Shown piece after piece: positions 1-13,700 of a DNA stretch of 64,000 nucleotides. The notes under the pieces were generated by a model that was not told where the DNA came from, did not search any database, and was given only the letters and a program-made list of their open reading frames with translations. The stretch lies in the NCBI RefSeq assembly GCF_051014685.1, contig NW_027478763.1:248001-312000 (forward strand), in the 5' to 3' direction. The DNA is from Ptiloglossa arizonensis (lineage: Eukaryota; Arthropoda; Insecta; Hymenoptera; Colletidae). Each line of letters begins with the position of its first letter. Within the stretch, counting starts at the first letter, position 1. Both the position numbers and the translations under genes were made by a program.

Positions 1-301
1 GTATAGCGTATAACGCATAATGTATAACGTATAACGTATAACGTATAACGTATAACGTATAACTTATAACGTGTAACGTATAACGTATAACGTGTAACGT
101 ATAACGTATAACGTATAACGTATAACGTATAACGTATAACGTATAACGTATAACGTATAACGTATAACGTATAACGTATAACGTATAACGTATAACGTAT
201 AACGTATAACGTATAACGTATAACGTATAACGTATAACGTATAACGTATAACGTATAACGTATAACGTATAACGTATAACGTATAACGTATAACGTATAA
301 C
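1..301. repeat. Left-edge satellite segment, repeat of 722 onward
   Basis: The first roughly 100 bases, beginning GTATAGCGTATAACGCATAA, recur at 722 and again at 9,568 with the same following variants (a TGTATAA unit, then CTTATAA and two GTGTAAC units). At both internal sites this string begins 42 bp after the start of a landmark block (680 and 9,526). By inference the window therefore starts just downstream of another such block. From about 110 to 301 the repeat is homogeneous. Confidence 0.7.
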
Positions 302-1363
302 GTATGACGTATAACGTATAACGTATAACGTCAAACGTATAACGTATAACGTATAACGTATAACGTATAACGTATAACGTATAACGAATAACGTATAACG
401 TATAACGTATAACGTATAACGTATAACGTATAACGTATAACGTATAACGTATAACGTATAACGTATAACGTATAACGTATAACGTATAACGCATAACGTA
501 TAACGCATAACGTATAACGTATAACGTGTAACGTATAACGTATAACGTATTACATATTACATATAACGTATAACGTACAACGTATAACGTATAACATATA
601 ACGTCTAACGTTTAACGTATAACGTACAACGTATAACGTATAACGTATAACGTATAACGTATCACGTATAACGTATAGCGTATGACGTATCACGTATAAG
701 GTGTGACCTATAACGCATTACGTATAGCGTATAACGCATAATGTATAACGTATAACGTATAACGTATAACGTATAACGTATAACTTATAACGTGTAACGT
801 ATAACGTATAACGTGTAACGTATAACGTATAACGTATAACGTATAACGTATAACGTATAACGTATAACGTATAACGTATAACGTATAACGTATAACGTAT
901 AACGTATAACGTATAACGTATAACGTATAACGTATAACGTATAACGTATAACGTATAACGTATAACGTATAACGTATAACGTATAACGTATAACGTATAA
1001 CGTATAACTTATAACGTATAACGTATAACGTATAACGTGTAACCTATAACGTATAACGTATAACGTATTACGTATTACGTATAACCTATAACGTCTAACG
1101 TATAACGTATAACGTATAACGTATAACGTATAACGTATAACGTATAACGTATAACGTATTACATACAACGTATAACGTACAACGTATAACGTACAACGTA
1201 TAACGTATAACGTATAACGTATAACGTGTAACGTATAACGTATAACGTTTAACGTATAACGTATAACGTATAACGTATAACGTATAACGTATAACCTATA
1301 ACGTACAACGTTTAACGTATAACGTATATCGTATAACGTATAACGTATAACGTATAACGTTTA

Positions 1364-1730
1364 ACGTATAACGTATAACGTATAACGTATAACGTATAAC
1401 GTATAACGTATAACGTATAACGTATAACGTATAACGTATAACGTATAACGTATAACGTATAACGTATAACGTATAACGTATAACGTATAACGTATAACGT
1501 ATAACGTATAACGTATAACGTATAACGTATAACGTATAACGTATAACGTATAACGTATAACGTATAACGTATAACGTATAACGTATAACGTATAACGTAT
1601 AACGTATAACGTATAACGTATAACGTATAACGTATAACGTATAACGTATAACGTATAACGTATAACGTATAACGTATAACGTATAACGTATAACGTATAA
1701 CGTATAACGTATAACGTATAACGTATAACG
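1364..1730. repeat. Second-longest homogeneous heptamer run
   Basis: About 367 bp of consensus units without a visible variant, between a GTTTAAC unit at 1,359 and a GTATGAC unit at about 1,730. It lies in domain A copy 1 within the part (about 785-1,845) that is not matched in copy 2. Confidence 0.78.
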
Positions 1731-1840
1731 TATGACGTATAACGTATAACGTATAACGTATAACGCATAACGTATACCGTATAACGTATAACGTATAACG
1801 TATAACGTATAACGTATAACGTATAACGTATAACGTATAA

Positions 1841-1854
1841 CGTATTATATAACG
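1841..1854. repeat. 2-bp deletion unit CGTATTATATAACG, a heptamer register marker (6 sites)
   Basis: Two bases are missing between two units, shifting the phase of everything to the right by 2. The sites are 1,841, 10,925, 23,383, 23,815 (as CGTACTATATAACG), 28,678 and 35,900. They are inherited with the HORs: 1,841/10,925 mark the two domain A copies, and 28,678/35,900 the two domain E copies. Landmark-block phases (1, 6, 4, 2, 3 and 2 modulo 7 along the window) are fully explained by these sites plus the -1 cluster at 62.7 kb. Confidence 0.88.
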
Positions 1855-2000
1855 TATAACGTATAACTTATAACGTAAAACGTATTACATATTACGTATA
1901 ACGAGTAACGTATAACGTATAACGTATAACGTATAACGTATAACGTATAACGTATAACGTATAACGTATAACGTATAACGTATAACGTACAACGTATCAC

Positions 2001-2062
2001 GTATAACGTATATCCTATAATGCATAGCGTATATCCTATAACGCATAACGTATAGCGAATAA
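2001..2062. repeat. Domain A-specific block with ATGCAT (9 copies)
   Basis: A run of variant units, TATATCCTATAATGCATAGC followed by a second TATATCC and a GTATAGCGAATAACG, contains the hexamer ATGCAT. ATGCAT starts at 2,020, 3,686, 6,591, 8,600, 9,937, 11,104, 12,504, 15,409 and 17,383, and I saw none to the right of 17.4 kb. The block is a clean diagnostic for domain A. It is also the source of the Met-His pair in the spurious - strand translations. Confidence 0.83.
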
Positions 2063-2294
2063 CGCATAACGTATACCGTATAACGTATAACGTATAACGT
2101 CGAACGTATAACGTATAACGTATAACGTATAACGTATAACGTATAACGTATAACGTATAACGTATAACGTATAACGTATAACGTATAACGTATAACGTAT
2201 AACGTATAACGTATAACGTATAACGTATAACGTATAACGTATAACGTATAACGTATAACGTATAACGAATAACGTATAACGTATAACGTATAAC

Positions 2295-2336
2295 GTATGA
2301 CGTATCACGTATAAGGTATGACCTATAACGCATAAC
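2295..2336. repeat. Recurrent landmark block with TGACGT and AGGTatgACCT (28 copies in window)
   Basis: Several consecutive variant units form a block: GTATGACGTATCACGTATA, then AAGGTATGACCTATA and usually CGCATAA. This copy is representative. Starts of all copies seen: 680, 2,295, 5,466, 8,924, 9,526, 10,296, 11,379, 14,284, 17,728, 19,282, 19,842, 20,269, 20,829, 21,018, 21,585, 23,543, 43,368, 44,775, 47,743, 49,003, 50,718, 52,048, 53,910, 58,453, 58,950, 59,398, 60,413 and 63,758. Variants are GGTGTGACC at 680 and 9,526, a diverged form at 23,543, and GACATATCACG at 58,950. It is absent from 23.6 to 43.3 kb, that is, from domain E. It contains the short inverted repeat AGGT-ATG-ACCT and a TGACGT half-site. 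No function is shown. Confidence 0.85.
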
Positions 2337-5300
2337 GTATAACGTATAACGTATAACGTATAACGTATAACGTATAACGTATAACGTATAACGTATAATG
2401 TATAACGTATAACGTATAACGTATAACGTATAACGTATAACGTATAACGTATAACGTATAACGTATGACGTATAACGTATAACGTATAACGTATAACGTA
2501 TAACGTATAACGTATAACGTATAACGTATAACGTATAACGTATAACGTATAACGTATAACGTATAACGTATAATGTATAACGTATAACGTATAACGTATA
2601 ACGTATAACGTATAACGTATAACGTATAACGTATAACGTATAACTTATAACTTATAACGTATAACGTATAACGTGTAACCTATAACGTATAACGTATAAC
2701 GTATTACGTATTACGTATAACCTATAACGTCTAACGTATAACGTATAACGTGTAACCTATAACGTATAACGTATAACGTATTACGTATTACGTATAACCT
2801 ATAACGTCTAACGTATAACGTATAACGTATAACGTATAACGTATAACGTATAACGTATAACGTATAACGTATAACGTATAACGTACAACGTATAACGTAT
2901 AACGTATAACGTATAACGTTTAACGTATAACGTATAACGTATAACGTATAACGTATAACGTATTACATACAACGTATAACGTACAACGTATAACATACAA
3001 CGTATAACGTATAACGTATAACGTATGACGTATAACGTATAACGTATAACGTTTAACGTATAACGTATAACGTATAACGTATAACGTATAACGTATAACC
3101 TATAACGTACAACGTTTAACGTATAACGTATTTCGTATAACGTATAACGTATAACGTATAACGTATAACGTATAACGAATAACGTATAACGTATAACGTA
3201 TAACGTATAACGTATAACGTATAACGTATAACGTATAACGTATAACATATAACGTATAACGTATAACGTATAACGAATAAGGTATATGCTATAACGCATA
3301 ACGTATAACGTATAACGTATATCGTATAACGTATAACGTATAACGTATAACGTATAACGTATAATGTATAACGTATAACGTATAACGTCTAACGTATAAC
3401 GTATAACGTATAACGTATAACGTATAACGTATAACTTATAACGTATAACGTATAACGTATAACGTGTAACCTATAACGTATAACGTATAACGTATTACGT
3501 ATTACGTATAACCTATAACGTCTAACGTATAACGTATAACGTACAACGTATAACGTGTAACGTATAACGTATAACGTATAACGTATAACGTATAACGTAT
3601 AACGTATAACGTATAACGTATAACGTATAACGTATAACGTATAACGTATAACGTACAACGTATCACGTATAACGTATATCCTATAATGCATAGCGTATAT
3701 CCTATAACGCATAACGTATAGCGAATAACGCATAACGTATACCGTATAACGTATAACGCCGAACGTATAACGTATAACGTATAACGTATAACGTATAACG
3801 TATAACGTATAACGTATAACGTATAACGTATAACGTATAACGTATAACGTATAACGTATAACTTATAACGTAAAACGTATTACATATTACGTATAACGAG
3901 TAACGTATAACGTATAACGTATAACGTACAAAGTATAACGTACAACGTATAACGTATAACGTATAACGTATAACGTATAACGTATAACTTATAACGTATA
4001 ACGTACAACGTTTAACGTATAACGTATATCGTATAACGTATAACGTATAACGTATAACGTTTAACGTATAACGTATAACGTATAACGTATAACGTATAAC
4101 GTATAACGTATAACGTATAACGTATAACGTATAACGTATAACGTATAACGTATAACGTATAACGTATAACGTATAACGTATAACGTATAACGTATAACGT
4201 ATAACGTATAACGTATAACGTATAACGTATAACGTATAACGTATAACGTATAACGTATAACGTATAACGTATAACGTATAACGTATAACGAATAAGGTAT
4301 ATGCTATAACGCATAACGTATAACGTATAACGTATATCGTATAACGTATAACGTATAACGTATAACGTATAACGTATAACGTATAACGTATAACGTATAA
4401 CGTATAACGTATAACGTATAACGTACAACGTATAACGTATAACGTATAACGTATAACGTATAACGTATAACGTATAACGTATAACGTATAACGTATAACG
4501 TATAACGTATAACGTATAACGTATAACGTATAACGTATAACGTATATCCTATAACGCATAACGTATAACGTATAACGTATATCGTATAACGTATAACGTA
4601 TAACGTAAAACGTAAAACGTATAACGTATAACGTATAACGTATAACGTATAACGTATAACGCATAACGTATACCGTATAACGTATAACGTATAACGTATA
4701 ACGTTTAACGTATAACGTATAACGTATAACGTATAACGAGTAACGTATAACGTATAACGTATAACGTATAACGTATAACGTATAACGTACAACGAATAAC
4801 GTATAACGTATAACGTATAACGTATAACGTATAATGTATAACGTATAACGTATAACGTATAACGTAAAACGTATAACGTATAACGTATAACGTATAACGT
4901 ATAACGTATAACTTATAACGTAAAACGTATTACATATTACGTATAACGAGTAACGTATAACGTATAACGTATAACGTATAACGTATAACGTATAACGTAT
5001 AACGTATAACGAGTAACGTATAACGTATAACGTATAACGTATAACGTATAACGTATAACGTACAACGAATAACGTATAACGTATAACGTATAACGTATAA
5101 CGTATAACGTATAACGTATAACGTATAATGTATAACGTATAACGTATAACGTATAACGTATAACGTATAACGTTTAACGTATAACGTATAACGTATAACG
5201 TATAACGCATAACGTATAGCGAATAACGCATAACGTATACCGTATAACGTATAACGTATAACGTCGAACGTATAACGTATAACGTATAACGTATAACGTA

Positions 5301-8300
5301 TAACGTATAACGTATAACGTATAACGTATAACGTATAACGTATAACGTATAACGTATAACGTATAACGTATAACGTATAACGTATAACGTATAACGTATA
5401 ACGTATAACGTATAACGTATAACGTATAACGTATAACGAATAACGTATAACGTATAACGTATAACGTATGACGTATCACGTATAAGGTATGACCTATAAC
5501 GCATAACGTATAACGTATAACGTATAACGTATAACGTATAACGTATAACGTATAACGTATAACGTATAATGTATAACGTATAACGTATAACGTATAACGT
5601 ATAACGTATAACGTATAACGTATAACGTATGACGTATAACGTATAACGTATAACGTATAACGTATAACGTATAACGTATAACGTATAACGTATAACGTAT
5701 AACGTATAACGTATAACGTATAACGTATAACGTATAACGTATAACGTATAATGTATAACGTATAACGTATAACGTATAACGTATAACGTATAACGTATAA
5801 CGTATAACGTATAACGTATAACTTATAACGTATAACGTATAACGTATAACGTGTAACCTATAACGTATAACGTATAACGTATTACGTATTACGTATAACC
5901 TATAACGTCTAACGTATAACGTATAACGTATAACGTATAACGTATAACGTATAACGTATAACGTACAACGTATAACGTATAACGTATAACGTATAACGTT
6001 TAACGTATAACGTATAACGTATAACGTATAACGTATAACGTATAACGTATTACATACAACGTATAACGTACAACGTATAACATACAACGTATAACGTATA
6101 ACGTATAACGTATGACGTATAACGTATAACGTATAACGTTTAACGTATAACGTATAACGTATAACGTATAACGTATAACGTATAACGTATAACCTATAAC
6201 GTACAACGTTTAACGTATAACGTATTTCGTATAACGTATAACGTATAACGTATAACGTTTAACGTATAACGTATAACGTATAACGTATAACGTATAACGT
6301 ATAACGTATAACGTATAACGTATAACGTATAACGTATAACGTATAACATATAACGTATAACGTATAACGTATAACGAATAAGGTATATGCTATAACGCAT
6401 AACGTATAACGTATAACGTATATCGTATAACGTATAATGTTTAACGCATAACGTACAACGTATAACGTGTAACGTATAACGTATAACGTATAACGTATAA
6501 CGTATAACGTATAACGTATAACGTATAACGTATAACGTATAACGTATAACGTATAACGTACAACGTATCACGTATAACGTATATCCTATAATGCATAGCG
6601 TATATCCTATAACGCATAACGTATAGCGAATAACGCATAACGTATACCGTATAACGTATAACGTCGAACGTATAACGTATAACGTATAACGTATAACGTA
6701 TAACGTATAACGTATAACGTATAACGTATAACGTATAACGTATAACGTATAACGTATAACGTATAACTAATAACGTAAAACGTATTACATATTACGTATA
6801 ACGAGTAACGTATAACGTATAACGTATAACGTACAAAGTATAACGTACAACGTATAACGTATAACGTATAACGTATAACGTATAACGTATAACTTATAAC
6901 GTATAACGTACAACGTTTAACGTATAACGTATATCGTATCACGTATAACGTATAACGTATAACGTTTAACGTATAACGTATAACGTATAACGTATAACGT
7001 ATAACGTATAACGTATAACGTATAACGTATAACGTATAACGTATAACGTATAACGTATAACGTATAACGTATAACGTATAACGTATAACGTATAACGTAT
7101 AACGTATAACGTATAACGTATAACGTATAACGTATAACGTATAACGTATAACGTATAACGTATAACGTATAACGTATAACGTATAACGTATAACGTATAA
7201 CGTATAACGTATAACGTATAACGTATAACGAATAAGGTATATGCTATAACGCATAACGTATAACGTATAACGTATATCGTATAACGTATAACGTATAACG
7301 TATAACGTATAACGTATAACGTATAACGTATAACGTATAACGTATAACGTATAACGTATAACGTATAACGTACAACGTATAACGTATAACGTATAACGTA
7401 TAACGTATAACGTATAACGTATAACGTATAACGTATAACGTATAACGTATAACGTATAACGTATAACGTATAACGTATAACGTATAACGTATATCCTATA
7501 ACGCATAACGTATAACGTATAACGTATATCGTATAACGTATAACGTATAACGTAAAACGTAAAACGTATAACGTATAACGTATAACGTATAACATATAAC
7601 GTATAACGCATAACGTATACCGTATAACGTATAACGTATAACGTATAACGTTTAACGTATAACGTATAACGTATAACGTATAACGAGTAACGTATAACGT
7701 ATAACGTATAACGTATAACGTATAACGTATAACGTACAACGAATAACGTATAACGTATAACGTATAACGTATAACGTATAATGTATAACGTATAACGTAT
7801 AACGTATAACGTAAAACGTATAACGTATAACGTATAACGTATAACGTATAACGTATAACTTATAACGTAAAACGTATTACATATTACGTATAACGAGTAA
7901 CGTATAACGTATAACGTATAACGTATAACGTATAACGTATAACGTATAACGTATAACGAGTAACGTATAACGTATAACGTATAACGTATAACGTATAACG
8001 TATAACGTACAACGAATAACGTATAACGTATAACGTATAACGTATAACGTATAACGTATAACGTATAACGTATAACGTATAATGTATAACGTATAACGTA
8101 TAACGTATAACGTATAACGTATAACGTATAACGTATAACGTTTAACGTATAACGTATAACGTATAACGTATAACGAGTAACGTATAACGTATAACGTATA
8201 ACGTATAACGTATAACGTATAACGTATAACGTATAACGTATAACGTATAACGTATAACGTATAACGTATAACGTATAACGTATAACGTATAACGTATAAC

Positions 8301-8956
8301 GTATAACGTATAACGTATAACGTATAACGTATAACGTATAACGTATAACGTATAACGTATAACTTATAACGTATAACGTATAACGTATAACGTGTAACCT
8401 ATAACGTATAACGTATAACGTATTACGTATTACGTATAACCTATAACGTCTAACGTATAACGTATAACGTATAACGTATAACGTATAACGTATAACGTAT
8501 AACGTATAACGTATAACGTTTAACGTATAACGTATAACGTATAACGTATAACGTATAACGTATAACGTACAACGTATCACGTATAACGTATATCCTATAA
8601 TGCATAGCGTATATCCTATAACGCATAACGTATAGCGAATAACGCATAACGTATACCGTATAACGTATAACGTCGAACGAATAACGTATAACGTATAACG
8701 TATAACGTATAACGTATAACGTATAACGTATAACGTATAACGTATAACGTATAACGTATAACGTATAACGTATAACGTATAACGTATAACGTATAACGTA
8801 TAACGTATAACGTATAACGTATAACGTATAACGTATAACGTATAACGTATAACGTATAACGTATAACGTATAACGTATAACGTATAACGAATAACGTATA
8901 ACGTATAACGTATAACGTATAACGTATGACGTATCACGTATAAGGTATGACCTATA

Positions 8957-9154
8957 ACGTATAACGTATAACGTATAACGTATAACGTATAACGTATAAC
9001 GTATAACGTATAACGTATAACGTATAACGTATAACGTATAACGTATAACGTATAACGTATAACGTATAACGTATAACGTATAACGTATAACGTATAACGT
9101 ATAACGTATAACGTATAACGTATAACGTATAACGTATAACGTATAACGTATAAC
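8957..9154. repeat. Homogeneous heptamer run between domain A copies
   Basis: About 198 bp of perfect or nearly perfect units separate the two domain A copies. No variant unit was found in it, so copy boundaries cannot be placed more exactly within it. It holds nothing else. Confidence 0.75.
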
Positions 9155-9839
9155 GTATGACGTATAACGTATAACGTATAACGTCAAACGTATAACGTAT
9201 AACGTATAACGTATAACGTATAACGTATAACGTATAACGAATAACGTATAACGTATAACGTATAACGTATAACGTATAACGTATAACGTATAACGTATAA
9301 CGTATAACGTATAACGTATAACGTATAACGTATAACGCATAACGTATAACGCATAACGTATAACGTATAACGTGTAACGTATAACGTATAACGTATTACA
9401 TATTACATATAACGTATAACGTACAACGTATAACGTATAACATATAACGTCTAACGTTTAACGTATAACGTACAACGTATAACGTATAACGTATAACGTA
9501 TAACGTATCACGTATAACGTATAGCGTATGACGTATCACGTATAAGGTGTGACCTATAACGCATTACGTATAGCGTATAACGCATAATGTATAACGTATA
9601 ACGTATAACGTATAACGTATAACGTATAACTTATAACGTGTAACGTATAACGTATAACGTGTAACGTATAACGTATAACGTATAACGTATAACGTATAAC
9701 GTATAACGTATAACGTATAACGTATAACGTATAACGTATAACGTATAACGTATAACGTATAACGTATAACGTCTAACGTATAACGTATAACGTATAACGT
9801 ATAACGTATAACGTATAACGTATAACGTATAACGTATAA

Positions 9840-10335
9840 CGTTTAACGTATAACGTATAACGTATAACGTATAACGTATAACGTATAACGTACAACGTAT
9901 AACGTACAACGTATCACGTATAACGTATATCCTATAATGCATAGCGTATATCCTATAACGCATAACGTATAGCGAATAACGCATAACGTATACCGTATAA
10001 CGTATAACGTCGAACGAATAACGTATAACGTATAACGTATAACGTATAACGTATAACGTATAACGTATAACGTATAACGTATAACGTATAACGTATAACG
10101 TATAACGTATAACGTATAACGTATAACGTATAACGTATAACGTATAACGTATAACGTATAACGTATAACGTATAACGTATAACGTATAACGTATAACGTA
10201 TAACGTATAACGTATAACGTATAACGTATAACGTATAACGTATAACGTATAACGTATAACGAATAACGTATAACGTATAACGTATAACGTATAACGTATG
10301 ACGTATCACGTATAAGGTATGACCTATAACGCATA
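9840..10335. repeat. Extra duplicated module inside domain A copy 2
   Basis: This segment repeats about 8,500-8,957. Matching points are the ATGCAT block (8,600/9,937), the unusual unit pair GTCGAACGAATAACG (8,672/10,009) and the landmark block (8,924/10,296). Offsets are 1,337-1,372, all multiples of 7. That unit pair was otherwise seen only near 17,455. The module is absent from the corresponding place in copy 1, so it is an insertion or an unequal-exchange product, and it abuts the scrambled stretch that follows. Confidence 0.75.
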
Positions 10336-10342
10336 ACGTATA

Positions 10343-10720
10343 ACGCTAGAACGTATAACGTATAACGTACTAAACGTATAACGTATTACGTATATCGTAT
10401 AACGTATAACGTATAACGTATACGTATACGTATAACGTATAACGTATAACGTATAACGATACTATAACGTATAACGTATAACGTATTACGTATAACGTAA
10501 GTAACGTATAAGTAACGTATGAGCTATAACGTATAACGTATAACGTCAAACGGATAACGTATAACGTATAACGTATAACGTATAACGTATAACGTATAAC
10601 GAATAACGTATAAACGTATAACGTATAACGTATAACGTTATAACGTATAACGTATAACGTATCACGTATAACGTATAACGTATTAACGTATAACGCAAAA
10701 CAATAACGCTATAATCGCAT
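10343..10720. other. Scrambled, indel-rich segment of the satellite
   Basis: Here the strict 7-bp register fails repeatedly. Units of 6, 8 and about 11 bp occur, for example CGCTAGAA, CGTACTAA, two successive CGTATA, CGATACTATAA, CGTAAGTAA, CGTATAAA and a stretch reading CGCAAAACAATAACGC. Nothing like it occurs elsewhere in the window. The phase of the heptamer is the same on both sides (residue 6 modulo 7 at 10,296 and at 10,807), so the many indels sum to zero modulo 7. It lies at the junction where domain A copy 2 stops matching its extra module and rejoins the copy 1 order. It is either a poorly polished assembly join or a real degenerate junction; the sequence alone does not decide. It has no coding or RNA feature. 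Confidence 0.85.
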
Positions 10721-13700
10721 ACGTATAACGTATAACGTGTAACGTATAACGTATAACGTATAACGTATAACGTATAACGTATAACGTATAACGTATAACG
10801 TATAACGTATGACGTATAACGTATAACGTATAACGTATAACGCATAACGTATACCGTATAACGTATAACGTATAACGTATAACGTATAACGTATAACGTA
10901 TAACGTATAACGTATAACGTATAACGTATTATATAACGTATAACGTATAACTTATAACGTAAAACGTATTACATATTACGTATAACGAGTAACGTATAAC
11001 GTATAACGTATAACGTATAACGTATAACGTATAACGTATAACGTATAACGTATAACGTATAACGTATAACGTACAACGTATCACGTATAACGTATATCCT
11101 ATAATGCATAGCGTATATCCTATAACGCATAACGTATAGCGAATAACGCATAACGTATACCGTATAACGTATAACGTATAACGTCGAACGTATAACGTAT
11201 AACGTATAACGTATAACGTATAACGTATAACGTATAACGTATAACGTATAACGTATAACGTATAACGTATAACGTATAACGTATAACGTATAATGTATAA
11301 CGTATAACGTATAACGTATAACGTATAACGTATAACGTATAACGTATAACGAATAACGTATAACGTATAACGTATAACGTATGACGTATCACGTATAAGG
11401 TATGACCTATAACGCATAACGTATAACGTATAACGTATAACGTATAACGTATAACGTATAACGTATAACGTATAACGTATAATGTATAACGTATAACGTA
11501 TAACGTATAACGTATAACGTATAACGTATAACGTATAACGTATAACGTATGACGTATAACGTATAACGTATAACGTATAACGTATAACGTATAACGTATA
11601 ACGTATAACGTATAACGTATAACGTATAACGTATAACGTATAACGTATAACGTATAATGTATAACGTATAACGTATAACGTATAACGTATAACGTATAAC
11701 GTATAACGTATAACGTATAACGTATAACTTATAACGTATAACGTATAACGTATAACGTGTAACCTATAACGTATAACGTATAACGTATTACGTATTACGT
11801 ATAACCTATAACGTCTAACGTATAACGTATAACGTGTAACCTATAACGTATAACGTATAACGTATTACGTATTACGTATAACCTATAACGTCTAACGTAT
11901 AACGTATAACGTATAACGTATAACGTATAACGTATAACGTATAACGTATAACGTATAACGTATAACGTACAACGTATAACGTATAACGTATAACGTATAA
12001 CGTTTAACGTATAACGTATAACGTATAACGTATAACGTATAACGTATTACATACAACGTATAACGTACAACGTATAACGTATAACGTATAACGTTTAACG
12101 TATAACGTATAACGTATAACGTATAACGTATAACGTATAACCTATAACGTACAACGTTTAACGTATAACGTATTTCGTATAACGTATAACGTATAACGTA
12201 TAACGTATAACGTATAACGAATAACGTATAACGTATAACGTATAACGTATAACGTATAACTTATAACGTATAACGTATAACGTATAACGTGTAACCTATA
12301 ACGTATAACGTATAACGTATTACGTATTACGTATAACCTATAACGTCTAACGTATAACGTATAACGTACAACGTATAACGTGTAACGTATAACGTATAAC
12401 GTATAACGTATAACGTATAACGTATAACGTATAACGTATAACGTATAACGTATAACGTATAACGTATAACGTACAACGTATCACGTATAACGTATATCCT
12501 ATAATGCATAGCGTATATCCTATAACGCATAACGTATAGCGAATAACGCATAACGTATACCGTATAACGTATAACGTCGAACGTATAACGTATAACGTAT
12601 AACGTATAACGTATAACGTATAACGTATAACGTATAACGTATAACGTATAACGTATAACGTATAACGTATAACGTATAACTTATAACGTAAAACGTATTA
12701 CATATTACGTATAACGAGTAACGTATAACGTATAACGTATAACGTACAAAGTATAACGTACAACGTATAACGTATAACGTATAACGTATAACGTATAACG
12801 TATAACTTATAACGTATAACGTACAACGTTTAACGTATAACGTATATCGTATAACGTATAACGTATAACGTATAACGTTTAACGTATAACGTATAACGTA
12901 TAACGTATAACGTATAACGTATAACGTATAACGTATAACGTATAACGTATAACGTATAACGTATAACGTATAACGTATAACGTATAACGTATAACGTATA
13001 ACGTATAACGTATAACGTATAACGTATAACGTATAACGTATAACGTATAACGTATAACGTATAACGTATAACGTATAACGTATAACGTATAACGTATAAC
13101 GAATAAGGTATATGCTATAACGCATAACGTATAACGTATAACGTATATCGTATAACGTATAACGTATAACGTATAACGTATAACGTATAACGTATAACGT
13201 ATAACGTATAACGTATAACGTATAACGTATAACGTACAACGTATAACGTATAACGTATAACGTATAACGTATAACGTATAACGTATAACGTATAACGTAT
13301 AACGTATAACGTATAACGTATAACGTATAACGTATAACGTATAACGTATAACGTATAACGTATAACGTATATCCTATAACGCATAACGTATAACGTATAA
13401 CGTATATCGTATAACGTATAACGTATAACGTAAAACGTAAAACGTATAACGTATAACGTATAACGTATAACGTATAACGTATAACGCATAACGTATACCG
13501 TATAACGTATAACGTATAACGTATAACGTTTAACGTATAACGTATAACGTATAACGTATAACGAGTAACGTATAACGTATAACGTATAACGTATAACGTA
13601 TAACGTATAACGTACAACGAATAACGTATAACGTATAACGTATAACGTATAACGTATAATGTATAACGTATAACGTATAACGTATAACGTAAAACGTATA

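Larger units (their letters stand above)
302..8956. repeat. Domain A higher-order repeat, copy 1 (about 8.8-9.1 kb)
   Basis: The order of variant units here recurs in the next 9 kb. Matching landmarks are 302/9,155, 491/9,337, 2,295/11,379, 3,686/12,504, 4,296/13,107, 5,466/14,284, 6,382/15,200, 6,591/15,409, 7,236/16,026 and 8,924/17,728. The offsets run from 8,790 to 9,084, and all equal 5 modulo 7, which is explained by one 2-bp deletion per copy (1,841 in this copy). Offsets differ from each other only by whole units, so the copies have gained and lost blocks of heptamers in phase. Internally the copy contains smaller echoes about 2.9 kb apart (4,296 and 7,236). Two near-identical 70-bp blocks with GTGTAACC and paired GTATTAC units lie in tandem at about 2,670-2,810. 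Confidence 0.85.

Noticed and set aside
10546..10845. A reading frame with a non-repetitive middle section over the scrambled segment
   Set aside because: The odd residues arise from frame changes caused by the indels at 10.34-10.72 kb. There is no start context, domain or neighbouring gene, so coding is not supported.
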